From NCBI GenBank assembly GCA_963724015.1, contig CAVRTM010000017.1:23571-87570 (forward strand): 64,000 nucleotides of DNA, given 5' to 3'. Of this stretch, positions 44,413 to 54,400 are shown in pieces. The notes under the pieces are model-generated. The model was not told the DNA's origin. It worked only from the letters and a program-made list of their open reading frames with translations, and made no database searches. Source of the DNA: CAVRTM01 sp963724015. Its GTDB lineage: Bacteria; Actinomycetota; Actinomycetes; Actinomycetales; Dermatophilaceae. Position numbers and translations under genes: made by a program. Numbering within the stretch: position 1 is the stretch's first letter; each line of letters opens with the position of its first letter.

Positions 44413-44985
44413 CTATCGCAGCGGCACCTGCTGCTCCTGGACAGGGACGCCGGCCTCGGCCGACTTCTGCTGGAGCGAGCCGAGCAGCCCGCTGATGCCG
44501 CCGATCGCGCCGGCGTCCAGCGAGCCGGACTTGAGCCCGTCGACCACGCCGTTGAGCGAGGAGGTGAGCTGGCCCAGCGGGCCGGCGATGGTCTTGCACA
44601 GGGTCGGGTTGGCCTTGGCGTTCTCGCGGGCGTTGCTGACCAGCTTGGCCGTGGCCGCGGCGGCCAGGCCGGCCTTGATCAGCGCCACGGTGCGCCCGCT
44701 GGCGCCCTTCTTGAAGGTGCCGGCCCGGTAGGGCTTGACGATGTAGCGGTTGAGCAGGAACAGGGACCCGCCGACGTCGGCGACGAACCGGGTCTTGGCG
44801 AACGACCGGGTGTTCTCCGTCGGACAGTCCGTCGCCGTCGAGCCGCTGGCCGACGGCGAGGCGCCGCTGGAGCTCGCCGCGGGGCCGGGTGAGGTCGCCC
44901 CCGTGGTGCTGGAGCCCCCACCCCCGCAGCCGCTGAGCACCAGGGCCAGCACGAGGCCGAGGACGACGACGAGGCGGTTGCGCAT
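44413..44985 (-). CDS. Lipoprotein of unknown function
   Basis: A 190-residue protein with a clear lipoprotein signal: MRNRLVVVLGLVLALVLSGCGGG, lipobox LSGC with Cys20 as the modified residue. A Ser/Gly/Ala-rich linker follows, then a folded domain with TRFVADVGGSLFLLNRYIV and VALIKAGLAAAATAKLVSN. Two further cysteines (DCPTEN and LCKTI) could form a disulfide. I recognise no family. It is co-directional with MscS, with the stop 37 bp from the MscS start. Confidence 0.7.
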   Translation of the reverse strand: MRNRLVVVLGLVLALVLSGCGGGGSSTTGATSPGPAASSSGASPSASGSTATDCPTENTRSFAKTRFVADVGGSLFLLNRYIVKPYRAGTFKKGASGRTVALIKAGLAAAATAKLVSNARENAKANPTLCKTIAGPLGQLTSSLNGVVDGLKSGSLDAGAIGGISGLLGSLQQKSAEAGVPVQEQQVPLR

Positions 44986-45114
44986 GGGAGTCTCCTGACG
45001 TCGGGGTGGGGCGACCGGCGTCGTCCCACTCCTGCACCAGCCTGACGGTTCGTCCCGGCCTGCGCCACCTCTGGTCGGCGTGGGCGCAGTCCGGTGCGGG
45101 ACGGTTCGTCGGCG

Positions 45115-45325
45115 TCACTCCCCCTCGTGTCGGGCGTACGCCTCCTGCAGCTCGCGGGCGTGCCGGCCGTCGAGCCTCGCTCGCCGGGCGGGCGGCGACC
45201 CGGGGTTGGTGCAGGCGCCCCACCGGGGGGTTGATGCCGTCACCGGAGTAGCCGAAGACCCGGAGCACCCCCCAGGCGCGGCGACGCTCGCCGACGAGAT
45301 CGGCCACCAGGCGCCCAGGACCCAT
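45115..45325 (-). CDS. Possible small protein (one frameshift)
   Basis: From an ATG at 45325 the frame reads MGPGRLVADLVGERRRAWG, then LRVFGYSGDGINPPVGRL. One base removed near 45180 gives an end of RLDGRHARELQEAYARHEGE. The composition is plausible and the repaired frame is consistent with the +1 damage elsewhere, but I recognise no family and no strong ribosome binding site. It may be non-coding. Confidence 0.35.
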
Positions 45326-45471
45326 GCGTGCGCAGTACCCCCACCGCCGGCGTCCACGCGCGCCGGCCTGAGGTGAGCCGTCACGGACCGGGTGCGGGCG
45401 CTGTCGCCCGCACACGGGAGGTAGGGTCACGCGGATCCGGGGAGGGAGGCCGCCCGCACACGGAACGCCAC

Positions 45472-46180
45472 GTGTCGAGCATCGAGGACGTGCTCGAGCT
45501 GATGGACGGCCTGTTCGACGACGACGCCGACCGCTGGACCAGCAGGGGCGCCGGGTGGTGGGACCGCTTCTACGGCGAGCGGGACCGCGGGGTCCCGTTC
45601 TTTCGCGAGGCACCCGATGAGTCGCTCGTCTCCTGGCACGGATCCGGGCTGCTGCCACCCGGCGGGAAGGCCCTCTACCTCGGCTGCGGGCCGGGCCGCA
45701 ACGCCATCTGGCTGGCTCAGCAGGGGTTCGCCGTCGATGCCGTCGACCTGTCGTCGACCGCCCTGGCCGGGGCGTGAGAGGGCCGACGCGGCGGGCGTGG
45801 ACGTGAACTTCGTCGAGGGCAGCATCTTCGCGCTCGACGACACCTTCGCGGCGTACGACCTGGTGTACGACTCCGGCTGCTTCCACCACCTGCCACCGCA
45901 CCGCCGCCTCAGCCACCGCTGGCTGCTGGAGCGCGCGCTGCTCCGCGGCGGGGCCTTCGGGCTGGTGTGCTTCGCCTGGGGCGCCATGGGCACCGAGGCG
46001 CCCGATGCGAGGGTCTACCGCGAGGGCCGCCTGGCCGGCGGCGTGGCGTACAGGGAGGAAGACCTGCGACGGCTGTTCGGCTGGCTGCGCCCGGTGGAGC
46101 TGCGCAGGATGGAGCAGCACCATGACGACTCGCCGGTGTTCGGCGAGGAGTTCCTGTGGGCGGGACTGTTCACTCGGTGA
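45472..46180 (+). CDS. Class I SAM-dependent methyltransferase (one frameshift)
   Basis: About 235 residues. FYGERDRGVPFF precedes the SAM-binding motif ALYLGCGPGRNAIWLAQQG, followed by VDAVDLSSTAL. After a break at 45770 (one extra G, GGCGTGAG for GCGTGAG), it continues RERADAAGVDVNFVEGSIFA, DLVYDSGCFHHLPPHRR and GLVCFAWGAM. The likely start is GTG at 45472; an ATG 10 codons later is an alternative. It resembles small-molecule methyltransferases; the substrate is unknown. Confidence 0.8.
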
Positions 46181-46294
46181 CCGACGCACGAACGTCGGCC
46201 CCGGGAAGCGCGGGGGCGGCCGTGCGGCTGGCCTCGGCAGGGGACGCGCCTGACCGAGCTGAACCACCGGCTCATCTGTCTGGACCAGGCGTCG

Positions 46295-46530
46295 GTCATC
46301 CGGAGTCCGCCGGCCGAGGCCTGGGGACCCTGCTGCTGGCCGAGGTCGCCGCCCGGGCCCGTGAGCCGGGCTACACCGCGATCACCCGGGACCACCTTCC
46401 GCGACCTGGCCTTCAACGCGCCCTTCTACGCCCGACTGGGTTGCGTCGAAGAGGCAGCACCGCATCCTTCGGGACGGACGCGGCTGCGGGCCCGGCTCGG
46501 CGAGCCCCTGAGCAGACGCTCCCCTGTGCA
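46295..46530 (+). pseudogene. GNAT acetyltransferase fragment
   Basis: Only the C-terminal half of a GNAT domain is visible: AGRGLGTLLLAEVAARARE (the acetyl-CoA P-loop region), then TAIT and, in another frame, TTFRDLAFNAPFYARLGCVEE, a typical GNAT ending. The N-terminal half is missing and the frame shifts at about 46387. It is therefore a remnant, possibly truncated when the neighbouring methyltransferase region was rearranged. Confidence 0.6.
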
Positions 46531-46553
46531 GGCGCAACAGCAGGCAACGCACG

Positions 46554-46590
46554 AAAAGGCCCGACCGTCCTCATGGGGGACAGCCGGGCC
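46554..46590 (-). terminator. Rho-independent terminator of ssrA
   Basis: On the minus strand, GGCCCGGCTGTCC pairs with GGACGGTCGGGCC (13 bp with two G-U pairs) and is followed by TTTT. It lies about 110 bp after the mature 3' end of tmRNA. Confidence 0.7.
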
Positions 46591-46699
46591 CGCTCGCGCG
46601 ATCAGTGCGACGTGAGAGCTCGGGCGTAGGCAACCGCCGCCTCTCGGCGACCGCCCTGTTTCGCGAACTGGTCCTCGCTATGTCGCGACGAGCCCATGG

Positions 46700-47066
46700 T
46701 GGTGGAGGTGGCGGGAATCGAACCCGCGTCCGCTGACGGTAAACCAGGACTTCTCCGGGTGCAGTGCGCTATGGATTTTCTCGGCCTCAGCGCTCGCACG
46801 CACACGTCCGCTGACAGGCCCAGCCGGGTGAGAGTCCCGCGCAACCCCCCGACGAGGCTACGCAGCAAGCTTTCTAGCTGACGCCAGGATCTAGGCCGAA
46901 AGCAAACCTAGGCTGACGGACTTCGAGGCTCGCTCAGGCAGCGAGGGCGAAGTCGGTGCGCTTGGAATTGGCACCTGTTGTTTTGCAGAGAGCGTTTACG
47001 AGATAACTCTGCATCCTCGACCCGCTTCTCCTGGGATGACGATCAACGTCGAAACCGATCACCCCC
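46700..47066 (-). ncRNA. ssrA: Transfer-messenger RNA (tmRNA)
   Basis: A 367-nt tmRNA. The 5' end GGGGGTGATCGGTTTCGAC pairs with the 3' CACCTCC to form the acceptor stem (one G-U pair); the 3' discriminator A and CCA are encoded. The T arm GGTTCGATTCCC is present at the 3' end. The tag frame (46972 down to 46934) resumes at GCC and reads ANSKRTDFALAA then TGA, an actinobacterial-type degron ending in LAA. It works with SmpB (56811-57290), which is nearly 10 kb away here. The 5' flank has TTGACA about 30 nt upstream. Confidence 0.96.
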
Positions 47067-47095
47067 ATGGGGTGGCACACGTCGCACTGTTCACT

Positions 47096-47101
47096 TGTCA
47101 A
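47096..47101 (-). promoter_or_regulatory. Putative -35 box of ssrA
   Basis: A perfect TTGACA on the minus strand ends 29 nt before the mature tmRNA 5' end, the expected distance for a -35 element. The -10 region (near 47072-47078) is poorly matched. The rest of the 314-bp gap to the oxidoreductase gene shows no gene. Confidence 0.4.
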
Positions 47102-47380
47102 CACGCGCTCCGCAGAGGCGCAGCATCAGACTATCGGTCGAACCCCGTCCTGGGCCAAAACATTCCACATCCGGCCCCGGTCCGGCTCCGTACGGCGCCC
47201 TCCCGGGCCGCCGCCCTCGCTGCGCCCCGGCCCTCGCGGTCGCCTCACCGATGGACACCGGCCGGTCGCGCCCCGCCGTGACGACCTTCACCCACCACGG
47301 GGGATGAACGAGACCCTTGGTGGAGTTGCCACCGTGGGTGCGCCAGAGCGCGCCCGCACGTCCATCAGAAAGGCAGCACC

Positions 47381-48403
47381 ATGACCACCAGCCAGGAGTG
47401 GCACCTCGTCCGCCGACCGCACGGAGCTCCCGTCGACGAGGACTTCGCCCTCGTCCAGGTCGAGCTCGCCGAGCCCGGCGAGGGCCAGGTCCTCGTGCAC
47501 AACACCTTTCTGTCGGTGGACCCGTACATGCGCGGCCGGATGAACGACGCGAAGTCCTACGTCCCGCCGTTCCAGCTGGACCGGCCGATGGACGGCGAGG
47601 CGGTGGGCGAGGTGACCGCGGTGGGCGACGGCGCCGTCGACGCCACCGGTCGGCCGATCGTCGTCGGCGACACCGTGATCCACGGGCTGGGCTGGCGCAC
47701 CGACTCCCTCGTGGCTGCCGACCGGACCCGCGTCCTGGACACCTCCCTCGCTCCCGCGCAGGCCTACCTGGGCGTGCTCGGCATGCCGGGCCGGACCGCG
47801 TACGCCGGGCTGCTGCGGGTCGGTGAGTTCAAGGAGGGCGACCGCGTGTTCGTCTCCGCCGCCGCGGGTGCCGTCGGCTCGCTGGTCGGGCAGATCGCCC
47901 GGCTCAAGGGCGCGGCCCAGGTCGTCGGCAGCGCCGGCGGCCCGGAGAAGACCCGCTGGCTGCTGGACGACGCCGGCTTCAACGCGGCGGTCGACTACAA
48001 GGCGCAGCCGATCGCCGAGGGCCTGAAGCAGGCAGCCCCGGGCGGCATCGACGTCTACTTCGACAACGTCGGCGGTGACCACCTCGAGGCCGCGATCGGC
48101 GCGATGCGCCCCGGCGGCCGCGCGGCCATCTGCGGGATGATCTCCTCCTACAACGACACCGAGCCCTCCCCCGGCCCGCGCAACATGATGATGATCATCG
48201 GCAAGCGCCTCACCCTGCGCGGCTTCATCGTCTCCGACCACGAGGACCTGCGCCCGCAGTTCGAGGCCGAGGTCGGCCAGTGGCTGGCCGAGGGCAAGAT
48301 CTCCTGGCGCGAGACCGTCGTGGACGGGATCGACAAGGCGGTCGACGGCTTCCGTGACCTGCTGTCCGGTGGCAACACCGGCAAGATGCTGATCCGCCTC
48401 TGA
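47381..48403 (+). CDS. MDR-family NADP-dependent oxidoreductase
   Basis: A 340-residue zinc-free medium-chain dehydrogenase/reductase of the YfmJ/CurA or leukotriene B4 dehydrogenase-like class. WHLVRRPHGAPVDEDFALV and SVDPYMRGRMNDAKSYVPPF at the N-terminus, the Rossmann motif AAAGAVGSLVGQIARLKGA, and GIDVYFDNVGGDHLEAAI are characteristic. It reduces carbon-carbon double bonds in enones with NADPH. The ribosome binding site AAAGGCAGC precedes the ATG. It lies alone between tmRNA and the lipid genes. The frame is intact. Confidence 0.9.
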   Translation: MTTSQEWHLVRRPHGAPVDEDFALVQVELAEPGEGQVLVHNTFLSVDPYMRGRMNDAKSYVPPFQLDRPMDGEAVGEVTAVGDGAVDATGRPIVVGDTVIHGLGWRTDSLVAADRTRVLDTSLAPAQAYLGVLGMPGRTAYAGLLRVGEFKEGDRVFVSAAAGAVGSLVGQIARLKGAAQVVGSAGGPEKTRWLLDDAGFNAAVDYKAQPIAEGLKQAAPGGIDVYFDNVGGDHLEAAIGAMRPGGRAAICGMISSYNDTEPSPGPRNMMMIIGKRLTLRGFIVSDHEDLRPQFEAEVGQWLAEGKISWRETVVDGIDKAVDGFRDLLSGGNTGKMLIRL

Positions 48404-48422
48404 CCTGCCCGCTCGAACACCA

Positions 48423-48458
48423 GCGACGCCTCTGACCCCGCGGGGTCAGAGGCGTCGC
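48423..48458. terminator. 36-bp perfect palindrome, bidirectional terminator
   Basis: The arm GCGACGCCTCTGACCCCG is followed directly by its reverse complement, an 18-bp stem with no unpaired loop base in the sequence. It lies between the convergent oxidoreductase and CFA genes, as expected for a shared terminator. Confidence 0.8.
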
Positions 48459-48529
48459 CCGTGCGGACGGTCGGTCGGCACAGCGCTCGAGCACCTCGCG
48501 TCGGCGCCCCAGCGCCACCGCTCGGCGGC

Positions 48530-49807
48530 TCAGGCGCCCCAGGTCGGCCGCAGCGGGAACTGCGCGTTGCCGTCGTCGGGGACCTTGACGCCCAGGATCT
48601 GGTGCAGCTGGATCCGGTTGCGCTCGAAGGACAGCCGCGACCCGGCGAGGTAGAGAGCCCAGATCTTCGCGGTCCCGAGGCCGACCTCGCGGACCGCCTC
48701 GTCCCAGTTGTCGCTGAGGTTGCGGCACCAGTCGCGGCAGGTCATGCCGTAGTGCTCACGCAGGTTCTCCTCGTGCCGCACCTCCAGGCCCTCGTCCTGC
48801 ATGATCGTCACCATCGTGCCGGAGCCGGTCAGCTCGCCGTCGGGGAAGACGTAGCGGTTGATGAAACCCGCGCGCGGGATGCCGGGGTGGCGGTTGTCGA
48901 TCCGGGTGATGCTGTGGTTGAGCAGCCGCCCCCCGTCACGGAGCCGGTCGCGCAGGAACCGGAAGTAGGCGGGGTAGTTCTTCACGCCGATGTGCTCGGT
49001 CAGCCCGATCGAGCTGACCGCGTCGAAGCCGGTCTCGCGGACCTCGCGGTAGTCGCTGTGCCGGACCTCGGCGGCGCCGGTCAGGCCCTCCTCCGCGATG
49101 GCCTTGGCAGCCCACGCCGCCTGCTGCTCCGACAGGGTGACGCCGAGGGCCGTGACCCCGTAGTTCTTGACGGCGTGGCGGACCATCCCGCCCCAGCCGC
49201 AGCCCACGTCCAGCAGCCGCATCCCAGGCCTCAGGTCGAGCTTGCGGCAGACCAGGTCGTACTTGGCCGCCTGCGCCTCCTCGAGGCTGGCATCTGCGGT
49301 GGGGTAGCAGGCGCAGGTGTAGGTCATCGACGGCCCGAGCAGCAGCTCGTAGAAGGCGTTGGACACGTCGTAGTGATGGTGGATCGCCTCGGCGTCGCGT
49401 GTGCGGGTGTGCCGCAGCCCGTTGACGAGCCTCAGCCACTGCGGCGGGGACTCCTGGGCCGGCAGCTCCGGCGGCCGGATTCCTTTCCAGCCCAGCATCT
49501 TCGCCAGATCGGGCAGGTCACGGGCATGCGGGCGCTGGAGGACGACCTCGTCCTCCAGCATCTTCAGCAGCTCGTAGGGGTTGCCCTCGTCGACGCCCTC
49601 GATGACGAGGTCACCCTGGACGTACGCGCGTGCCATGCCCAGGCTGCCCGGCGCCGTGACGACGTAGCGCAGCCCGCGCTCGTTGGCCAGGCGCACGTGC
49701 ACGTCCGCGTCGGGTCGACCACCGGACGACCCGTCGTACGCAGTGAACCGAAGGGGCACGTCCGGCCCGAAAAGCTTCTCGAATGCCTGGCCGATCATCA
49801 GGGTCAT
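48530..49807 (-). CDS. Fatty acid methyltransferase, probable 10-methyl (TmsB/BfaB-like)
   Basis: A 425-residue SAM-dependent lipid methyltransferase of the cyclopropane synthase family. HHHYDVSNAFYELLLGPS (143-160) and the SAM motif LLDVGCGWGG (198-207) are present, with ITRIDNRHPGIPRAGF near the C-terminus. The start overlaps the stop of the FAD oxidoreductase, so they form an operon. In Mycobacterium and Amycolatopsis this pair makes 10-methyl-branched fatty acids such as tuberculostearate: the methyltransferase adds a methylene to an oleoyl chain and the FAD enzyme reduces it. Plain cyclopropane synthase activity remains possible for this gene alone. The frame is intact. Confidence 0.85.
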   Translation of the reverse strand: MTLMIGQAFEKLFGPDVPLRFTAYDGSSGGRPDADVHVRLANERGLRYVVTAPGSLGMARAYVQGDLVIEGVDEGNPYELLKMLEDEVVLQRPHARDLPDLAKMLGWKGIRPPELPAQESPPQWLRLVNGLRHTRTRDAEAIHHHYDVSNAFYELLLGPSMTYTCACYPTADASLEEAQAAKYDLVCRKLDLRPGMRLLDVGCGWGGMVRHAVKNYGVTALGVTLSEQQAAWAAKAIAEEGLTGAAEVRHSDYREVRETGFDAVSSIGLTEHIGVKNYPAYFRFLRDRLRDGGRLLNHSITRIDNRHPGIPRAGFINRYVFPDGELTGSGTMVTIMQDEGLEVRHEENLREHYGMTCRDWCRNLSDNWDEAVREVGLGTAKIWALYLAGSRLSFERNRIQLHQILGVKVPDDGNAQFPLRPTWGA

Positions 49808-51189
49808 CGACGTCTCACCGCCTTGTCATAGAGCCCGGGCAACCGGTTGTCCGGGTCGTAGGTCTTCTTGGTCCGGGTGTAGGTCTCGCCGCCGTACAGC
49901 GACCAGAACTCGTCCTCGTCGTAGTAGGAGTCGGAGTAGAGGGACTTGTGGCCGCCCAGGTCGCGCACCTGCCGCTCGATGGCCCGGTTGACATCGCCGT
50001 CCGCACCGTCCGGGCCGATGGCCACCGTGGACCAGAACCCGACGTTGACGTACGTCGCGCCGGGCTCCAGCGGGTAGAGCGGCCAGCCGTTGCGGCTCTC
50101 CACCGTGTCGCGAAGAGCCAACGGGCACAACCAGATCGGCTCGATCGGGACCTCGCGCAGGAACCACCGCAGGAAGTCGGCGGTGCGCCCGATCGGGATC
50201 TCGACGTCCTGCACCACCCGCTCCCGGGCCGGGCGTCCGCGCCGCTCGTCCCACTTCGCCGCCCAGTGGTGCTGGTTCTCGAACCGGATCAGCCGCGAGT
50301 AGGCGTCGCTGCGCAGGTAGCGCTTGGGCCAGAGCCGGCGCACCCGGGGGTTCTGCACCCCGAAGGCCCGGGAGCACCAGAACCAGTCGGTGTCCCAGCG
50401 CCACAGGTAGTCGCGCGCCGTGAGGTGGTCGACCGGCTTCTGCTGGATCGAGCGGTAGTAGATCTCCTGGCCGGTGTAGTCACTGACCGACGGCGCCTCG
50501 TTGGCCCATGCACCCAGCGTCAGGTAGGACTCCTCGGCCGAGAAGACGACGCCGTCTACGAAGTCGACGTCCTGACCGTCATGGCTGCGGGTGCGCACCA
50601 CGTCGTCGAGCGCGCCCATGAGGGTGTCGAGGTCGTGGAAGCGGACGTGCCGCAGCCGGACGAAGCGGTGCACGCGCTCGAGCTCGATCTCCAGCCGCAG
50701 CGCGTAGCCGAGCGAGCCGTAGGAGTTGGGGAACGCCCGGAAGAGGTCGGCGTGCTCGTTGTCGGGCCGGGCCACGACGACGTCACCGGAGCCGGTGAGG
50801 ATCTCCATCTCGCGGACCGACTCGTGCGGCAGCCCGTTGCGGAAGGAGGACGACTCGATGCCGAGCCCGGTCACCGCCCCGCCGAGCGTGATCGTCCGCA
50901 GCTGGGGCACGACCAGGGGCATCGTGCCGACCGAGAGCGTCGCGTCGACGAGCCGCTCGTACGTCGTCATCCCCTGCACCTGGGCGACCAGGCGCTCGGG
51001 GTCCACCGACAGGACGTGGTCGAGCTCGCTGACGTCCAGGCCCGGGACATCCAGGCCCTCCCGCGCCCGGAAGAGGTTGGACGTGCGCTTGGCCAGCCGC
51101 ACCGGCTGGCCCACCGGGATCCGGCCGTAGCTGCCCCGCAGCCGCTCGCACGCCGCACGGTGTCCGTCCAGGCCCAGCGTCTCCGTCAC
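49804..51189 (-). CDS. FAD-binding oxidoreductase (TmsA/BfaA-like)
   Basis: A 461-residue FAD-linked oxidoreductase of the PCMH/4-methylphenol-like fold. GMTTYERLVDATLSVGTMPL, then ITLGGAVTGLGIESSSFR and GLPHESVREMEILTGSGDVV form the FAD domain; the C-terminal part is WPLYPLEPGATYVNVGF and DLGGHKSLYSDSYYD. The GTG start at 51189 has AAAGGAG upstream, and a TAGTGT box at 51233-51228 is the likely -10. Its stop overlaps the methyltransferase start by 4 bp. Together they match the 10-methyl fatty acid pair of mycobacteria, where the FAD enzyme reduces the methylene intermediate. Direct substrate evidence is absent. Confidence 0.82.
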   Translation of the reverse strand: MTETLGLDGHRAACERLRGSYGRIPVGQPVRLAKRTSNLFRAREGLDVPGLDVSELDHVLSVDPERLVAQVQGMTTYERLVDATLSVGTMPLVVPQLRTITLGGAVTGLGIESSSFRNGLPHESVREMEILTGSGDVVVARPDNEHADLFRAFPNSYGSLGYALRLEIELERVHRFVRLRHVRFHDLDTLMGALDDVVRTRSHDGQDVDFVDGVVFSAEESYLTLGAWANEAPSVSDYTGQEIYYRSIQQKPVDHLTARDYLWRWDTDWFWCSRAFGVQNPRVRRLWPKRYLRSDAYSRLIRFENQHHWAAKWDERRGRPARERVVQDVEIPIGRTADFLRWFLREVPIEPIWLCPLALRDTVESRNGWPLYPLEPGATYVNVGFWSTVAIGPDGADGDVNRAIERQVRDLGGHKSLYSDSYYDEDEFWSLYGGETYTRTKKTYDPDNRLPGLYDKAVRRR

Positions 51190-51491
51190 CTGCCGGCTCC
51201 TTTCCCTCTGTCGATGTACCGGCTCCCACACTAGGGCGGCTCCAGCAGAGCGGCTCGACGATGGTTCCGTACTGCAACTATATGACGGGCTGCTCGGCTG
51301 CTTGCAGCGGCTCCTGCGCGGCCCGGGGCCCACCGCGGGTCAGCCGGCCGGCGACCTGTGCCCCGCCGCGCGCCCGCTCACCCGCCGCCCTTCCCCGTTC
51401 CGCATGCCGGGATCACCGTCTCGCGCTGTGGTCCGCTCAGTAGGGTGTGCCCTGATCTGCTGTCTCACCCTGGGCCCACCGGAGGCACACC
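51190..51491. other. Divergent promoter region of FAD gene and pyc
   Basis: A 302-bp gap between divergent genes. It holds TAGTGT (minus strand, 51233-51228) and TAGGGT (plus strand, 51441-51446) as -10 candidates, 39 and 46 nt from the respective starts. I see no clear operator and no small gene. Confidence 0.4.
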
Positions 51492-54400
51492 GTGTTTCGC
51501 AAGGTACTCGTAGCAAACCGTGGCGAGATCGCCGTCCGCGCGTTCAGGGCGGCGACCGAGCTCGGCGCCCAGACCGTGGCCGTCTTCCCGCACGAGGACC
51601 GCAAGAGCGAGCACCGACTGAAGGCGGACGAGGCCTACGAGATCGGCGAGCCCGGGCACCCGGTCCGCGCCTACCTCGATCCGGAGGGCATCACCAGGGT
51701 CGCCGTCGAGGCCGGCGCGGACGCGATCTACCCCGGCTACGGCTTCCTCTCGGAGAACCCGGCGCTGGCCGAGGCGTGTGTCGCGGCCGGCATCACCTTC
51801 GTCGGCCCGCCGGCTGACGTGCTGCAGCTCACCGGCAACAAGGCCCGTGCCATCGCCGCCGCCCGGCAGGCGGGACTGCCGACCCTGCGCGGCTCGGAGC
51901 CCAGCGACGACGTGGAGACCGTGCTCGCCGCCGCGGCCGACATCGGCTTCCCCATCTTCGTCAAGGCCGTCGCCGGCGGCGGTGGACGCGGCATGCGACG
52001 GGTCGAGCGGCAGGAGGACCTGCGCGGGTCCCTGGAGGCGGCGATGCGGGAGGCGGAGTCGGCGTTCGGCGACGCCACCGTCTTCCTCGAGGAGGCCGTG
52101 GTCAGCCCGCGCCACATCGAGGTGCAGATCCTCGCCGACGGCGCCGGCAACGTCATCCACCTCTTCGAGCGCGACTGCTCGGTGCAGCGGCGGCACCAGA
52201 AGGTCGTCGAGATCGCCCCGGCCCCCAACCTCGACCCGGACCTCCGCGAGCGCATGTGCGCCCACGCCGTGGCGTTCGCCAGGGAGATCGGCTACGTCAA
52301 CGCCGGCACGGTCGAGTTCCTGCTCGCCCCCGACGGCCGCTACGTGTTCATCGAGATGAACCCCCGCATCCAGGTCGAGCACACGGTCACCGAGGAGGTC
52401 ACCGACGTCGACCTGGTGAGCGCCCAGCTGCGGATCGCGTCCGGCGCCACCCTGCCCGAGCTCGGCCTGACCCAGGACGCCGTACGGCTGCGCGGCGCGG
52501 CGTTGCAGTGCCGGATCACCACCGAGGACCCCGCCAACGGCTTCCGCCCGGACACCGGCCGGATCACGGTCTACCGCTCCGCCGGCGGCGCCGGCGTCCG
52601 CCTGGACGGCGGCACCGTCTTCGTCGGTGCCGAGATCGGCGCGCACTTCGACTCCATGCTCGTCAAGCTCACCTGCCGCGGTCCCGACTTCGCAACCGCC
52701 GTACGCCGCTCGCGCCGCGCGCTGGCCGAGTTCCGGATCCGCGGCGTCTCCACCAACATCCCGTTCCTGCAGTCCCTGCTGGACCAGCCCGACTTCGTGG
52801 CCGGGCGCCTGTCGACGTCGTTCATCGACGAGCGGCCCGAGCTGCTGACCTCCCGGACGCCGGCCGACCGTGGCACCAAGCTGCTCACCTACCTCGCCGA
52901 GGTGACCGTCAACCAGCCGTACGGCCCGCAGCGGACCACGCTCAGCCCGCGCAGCAAGCTGCCCGCGGTCGACCTGGACACACCACCGCAGCCGGGGGCC
53001 CGCGACCTGCTCATCCGGGTCGGTCCGGAGAAGTTCGCCGCCTCGCTGCGCCAGCAGGAGGCGGTCGCGGTCACCGACACGACCTTCCGCGACGCCCACC
53101 AGTCGCTGCTGGCCACGCGGGTCCGCACCCGCGACCTGCTCCACGTCGCCGGGCACGTCGCACGCCTGACACCGCAGCTGCTGAGCGTGGAGGCCTGGGG
53201 CGGGGCGACGTACGACGTGGCGCTGCGCTTCCTGGCGGAGGACCCGTGGGAGCGGCTCGCGGCGCTGCGCTCCGCGATGCCCAACCTGCCGCTGCAGATG
53301 CTGCTGCGCGGACGCAACACCGTCGGCTACACGCCGTACCCGACCGCGGTCACCGACGCGTTCGTGACCGAGGCCGCGCGCACCGGCATCGACATCTTCC
53401 GCATCTTCGACGCGCTCAACGACGTCGACCAGATGAGCCCGGCGATCGCCGCGGTCCGCGAGACCGGCACCGCGGTGGCCGAGGTCTGCCTCTGCTACAC
53501 CGGCAACCTGCTCGACCCGGACGAGCGGATCTACACCCTCGACTACTACCTCCGCCTGGCCGAGAAGGTCGTCGCCGCCGGCGCCCACGTCATCGCGATC
53601 AAGGACATGGCCGGGCTGCTGCGCGCGCCGGCCGCGGCCCGGCTGGTGGCGGCGCTGCGCGAGCGGTTCGACCTGCCGGTGCACCTGCACACCCATGACA
53701 CCGCCGGTGGCCAGCTGGGCACCCTGCTGGCCGCGATCGGCGCCGGCGTGGACGCGGTCGACGTGGCCAGCGCCTCGATGTCCGGCACCACCAGCCAGCC
53801 GTCGATGTCGGCGCTGGTGGCCGCGACCGACGGCACCGAGCGCGCGACCGGCCTGGATCTGCAGGCCGTGTGCGACCTCGAGCCGTACTGGGAGGGCGTG
53901 CGCCAGCTCTACGCGCCGTTCGAGTCGGGGCTCGCCTCCCCCACCGGCCGGGTCTACACCCACGAGATCCCCGGGGGCCAGCTGTCCAACCTGCGCCAGC
54001 AGGCGATCGCCCTCGGCCTGGGCGACCGGTTCGAGTCGATCGAGGACATGTACGCCGCCGCCAACCGCATCCTGGGCAACATCGTCAAGGTCACCCCCAG
54101 CTCCAAGGTGGTCGGCGACCTCGCGCTCGCCCTGGTCGGGGCGAACGCCGACCCGGCCGAGTTCGAGGCGGACCCGACCCGTTTCGACATCCCCGACTCG
54201 GTCATCGGCTTCCTCAACGGCGACCTCGGCGACCCGCCCGGTGGCTGGCCCGAGCCGTTCCGCAGCAAGGCGCTGGAGGGCCGCACCCGCAAGCCGGTGG
54301 TCAGCGAGCTGTCCGCGCAGGAGGAGGCCGACCTCGTGTCGGCGCCCCGGCGCACGCTCAACCGGCTGCTGTTCCCCGGCCCGACCCGCGACTTCGAGGC

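Noticed and set aside
46602..46697. 31-codon reading frame directly downstream of tmRNA on the minus strand
   Set aside because: It begins at an ATG touching the tmRNA end, lacks a ribosome binding site and has no recognisable motif; it is more likely trailer sequence before the terminator.
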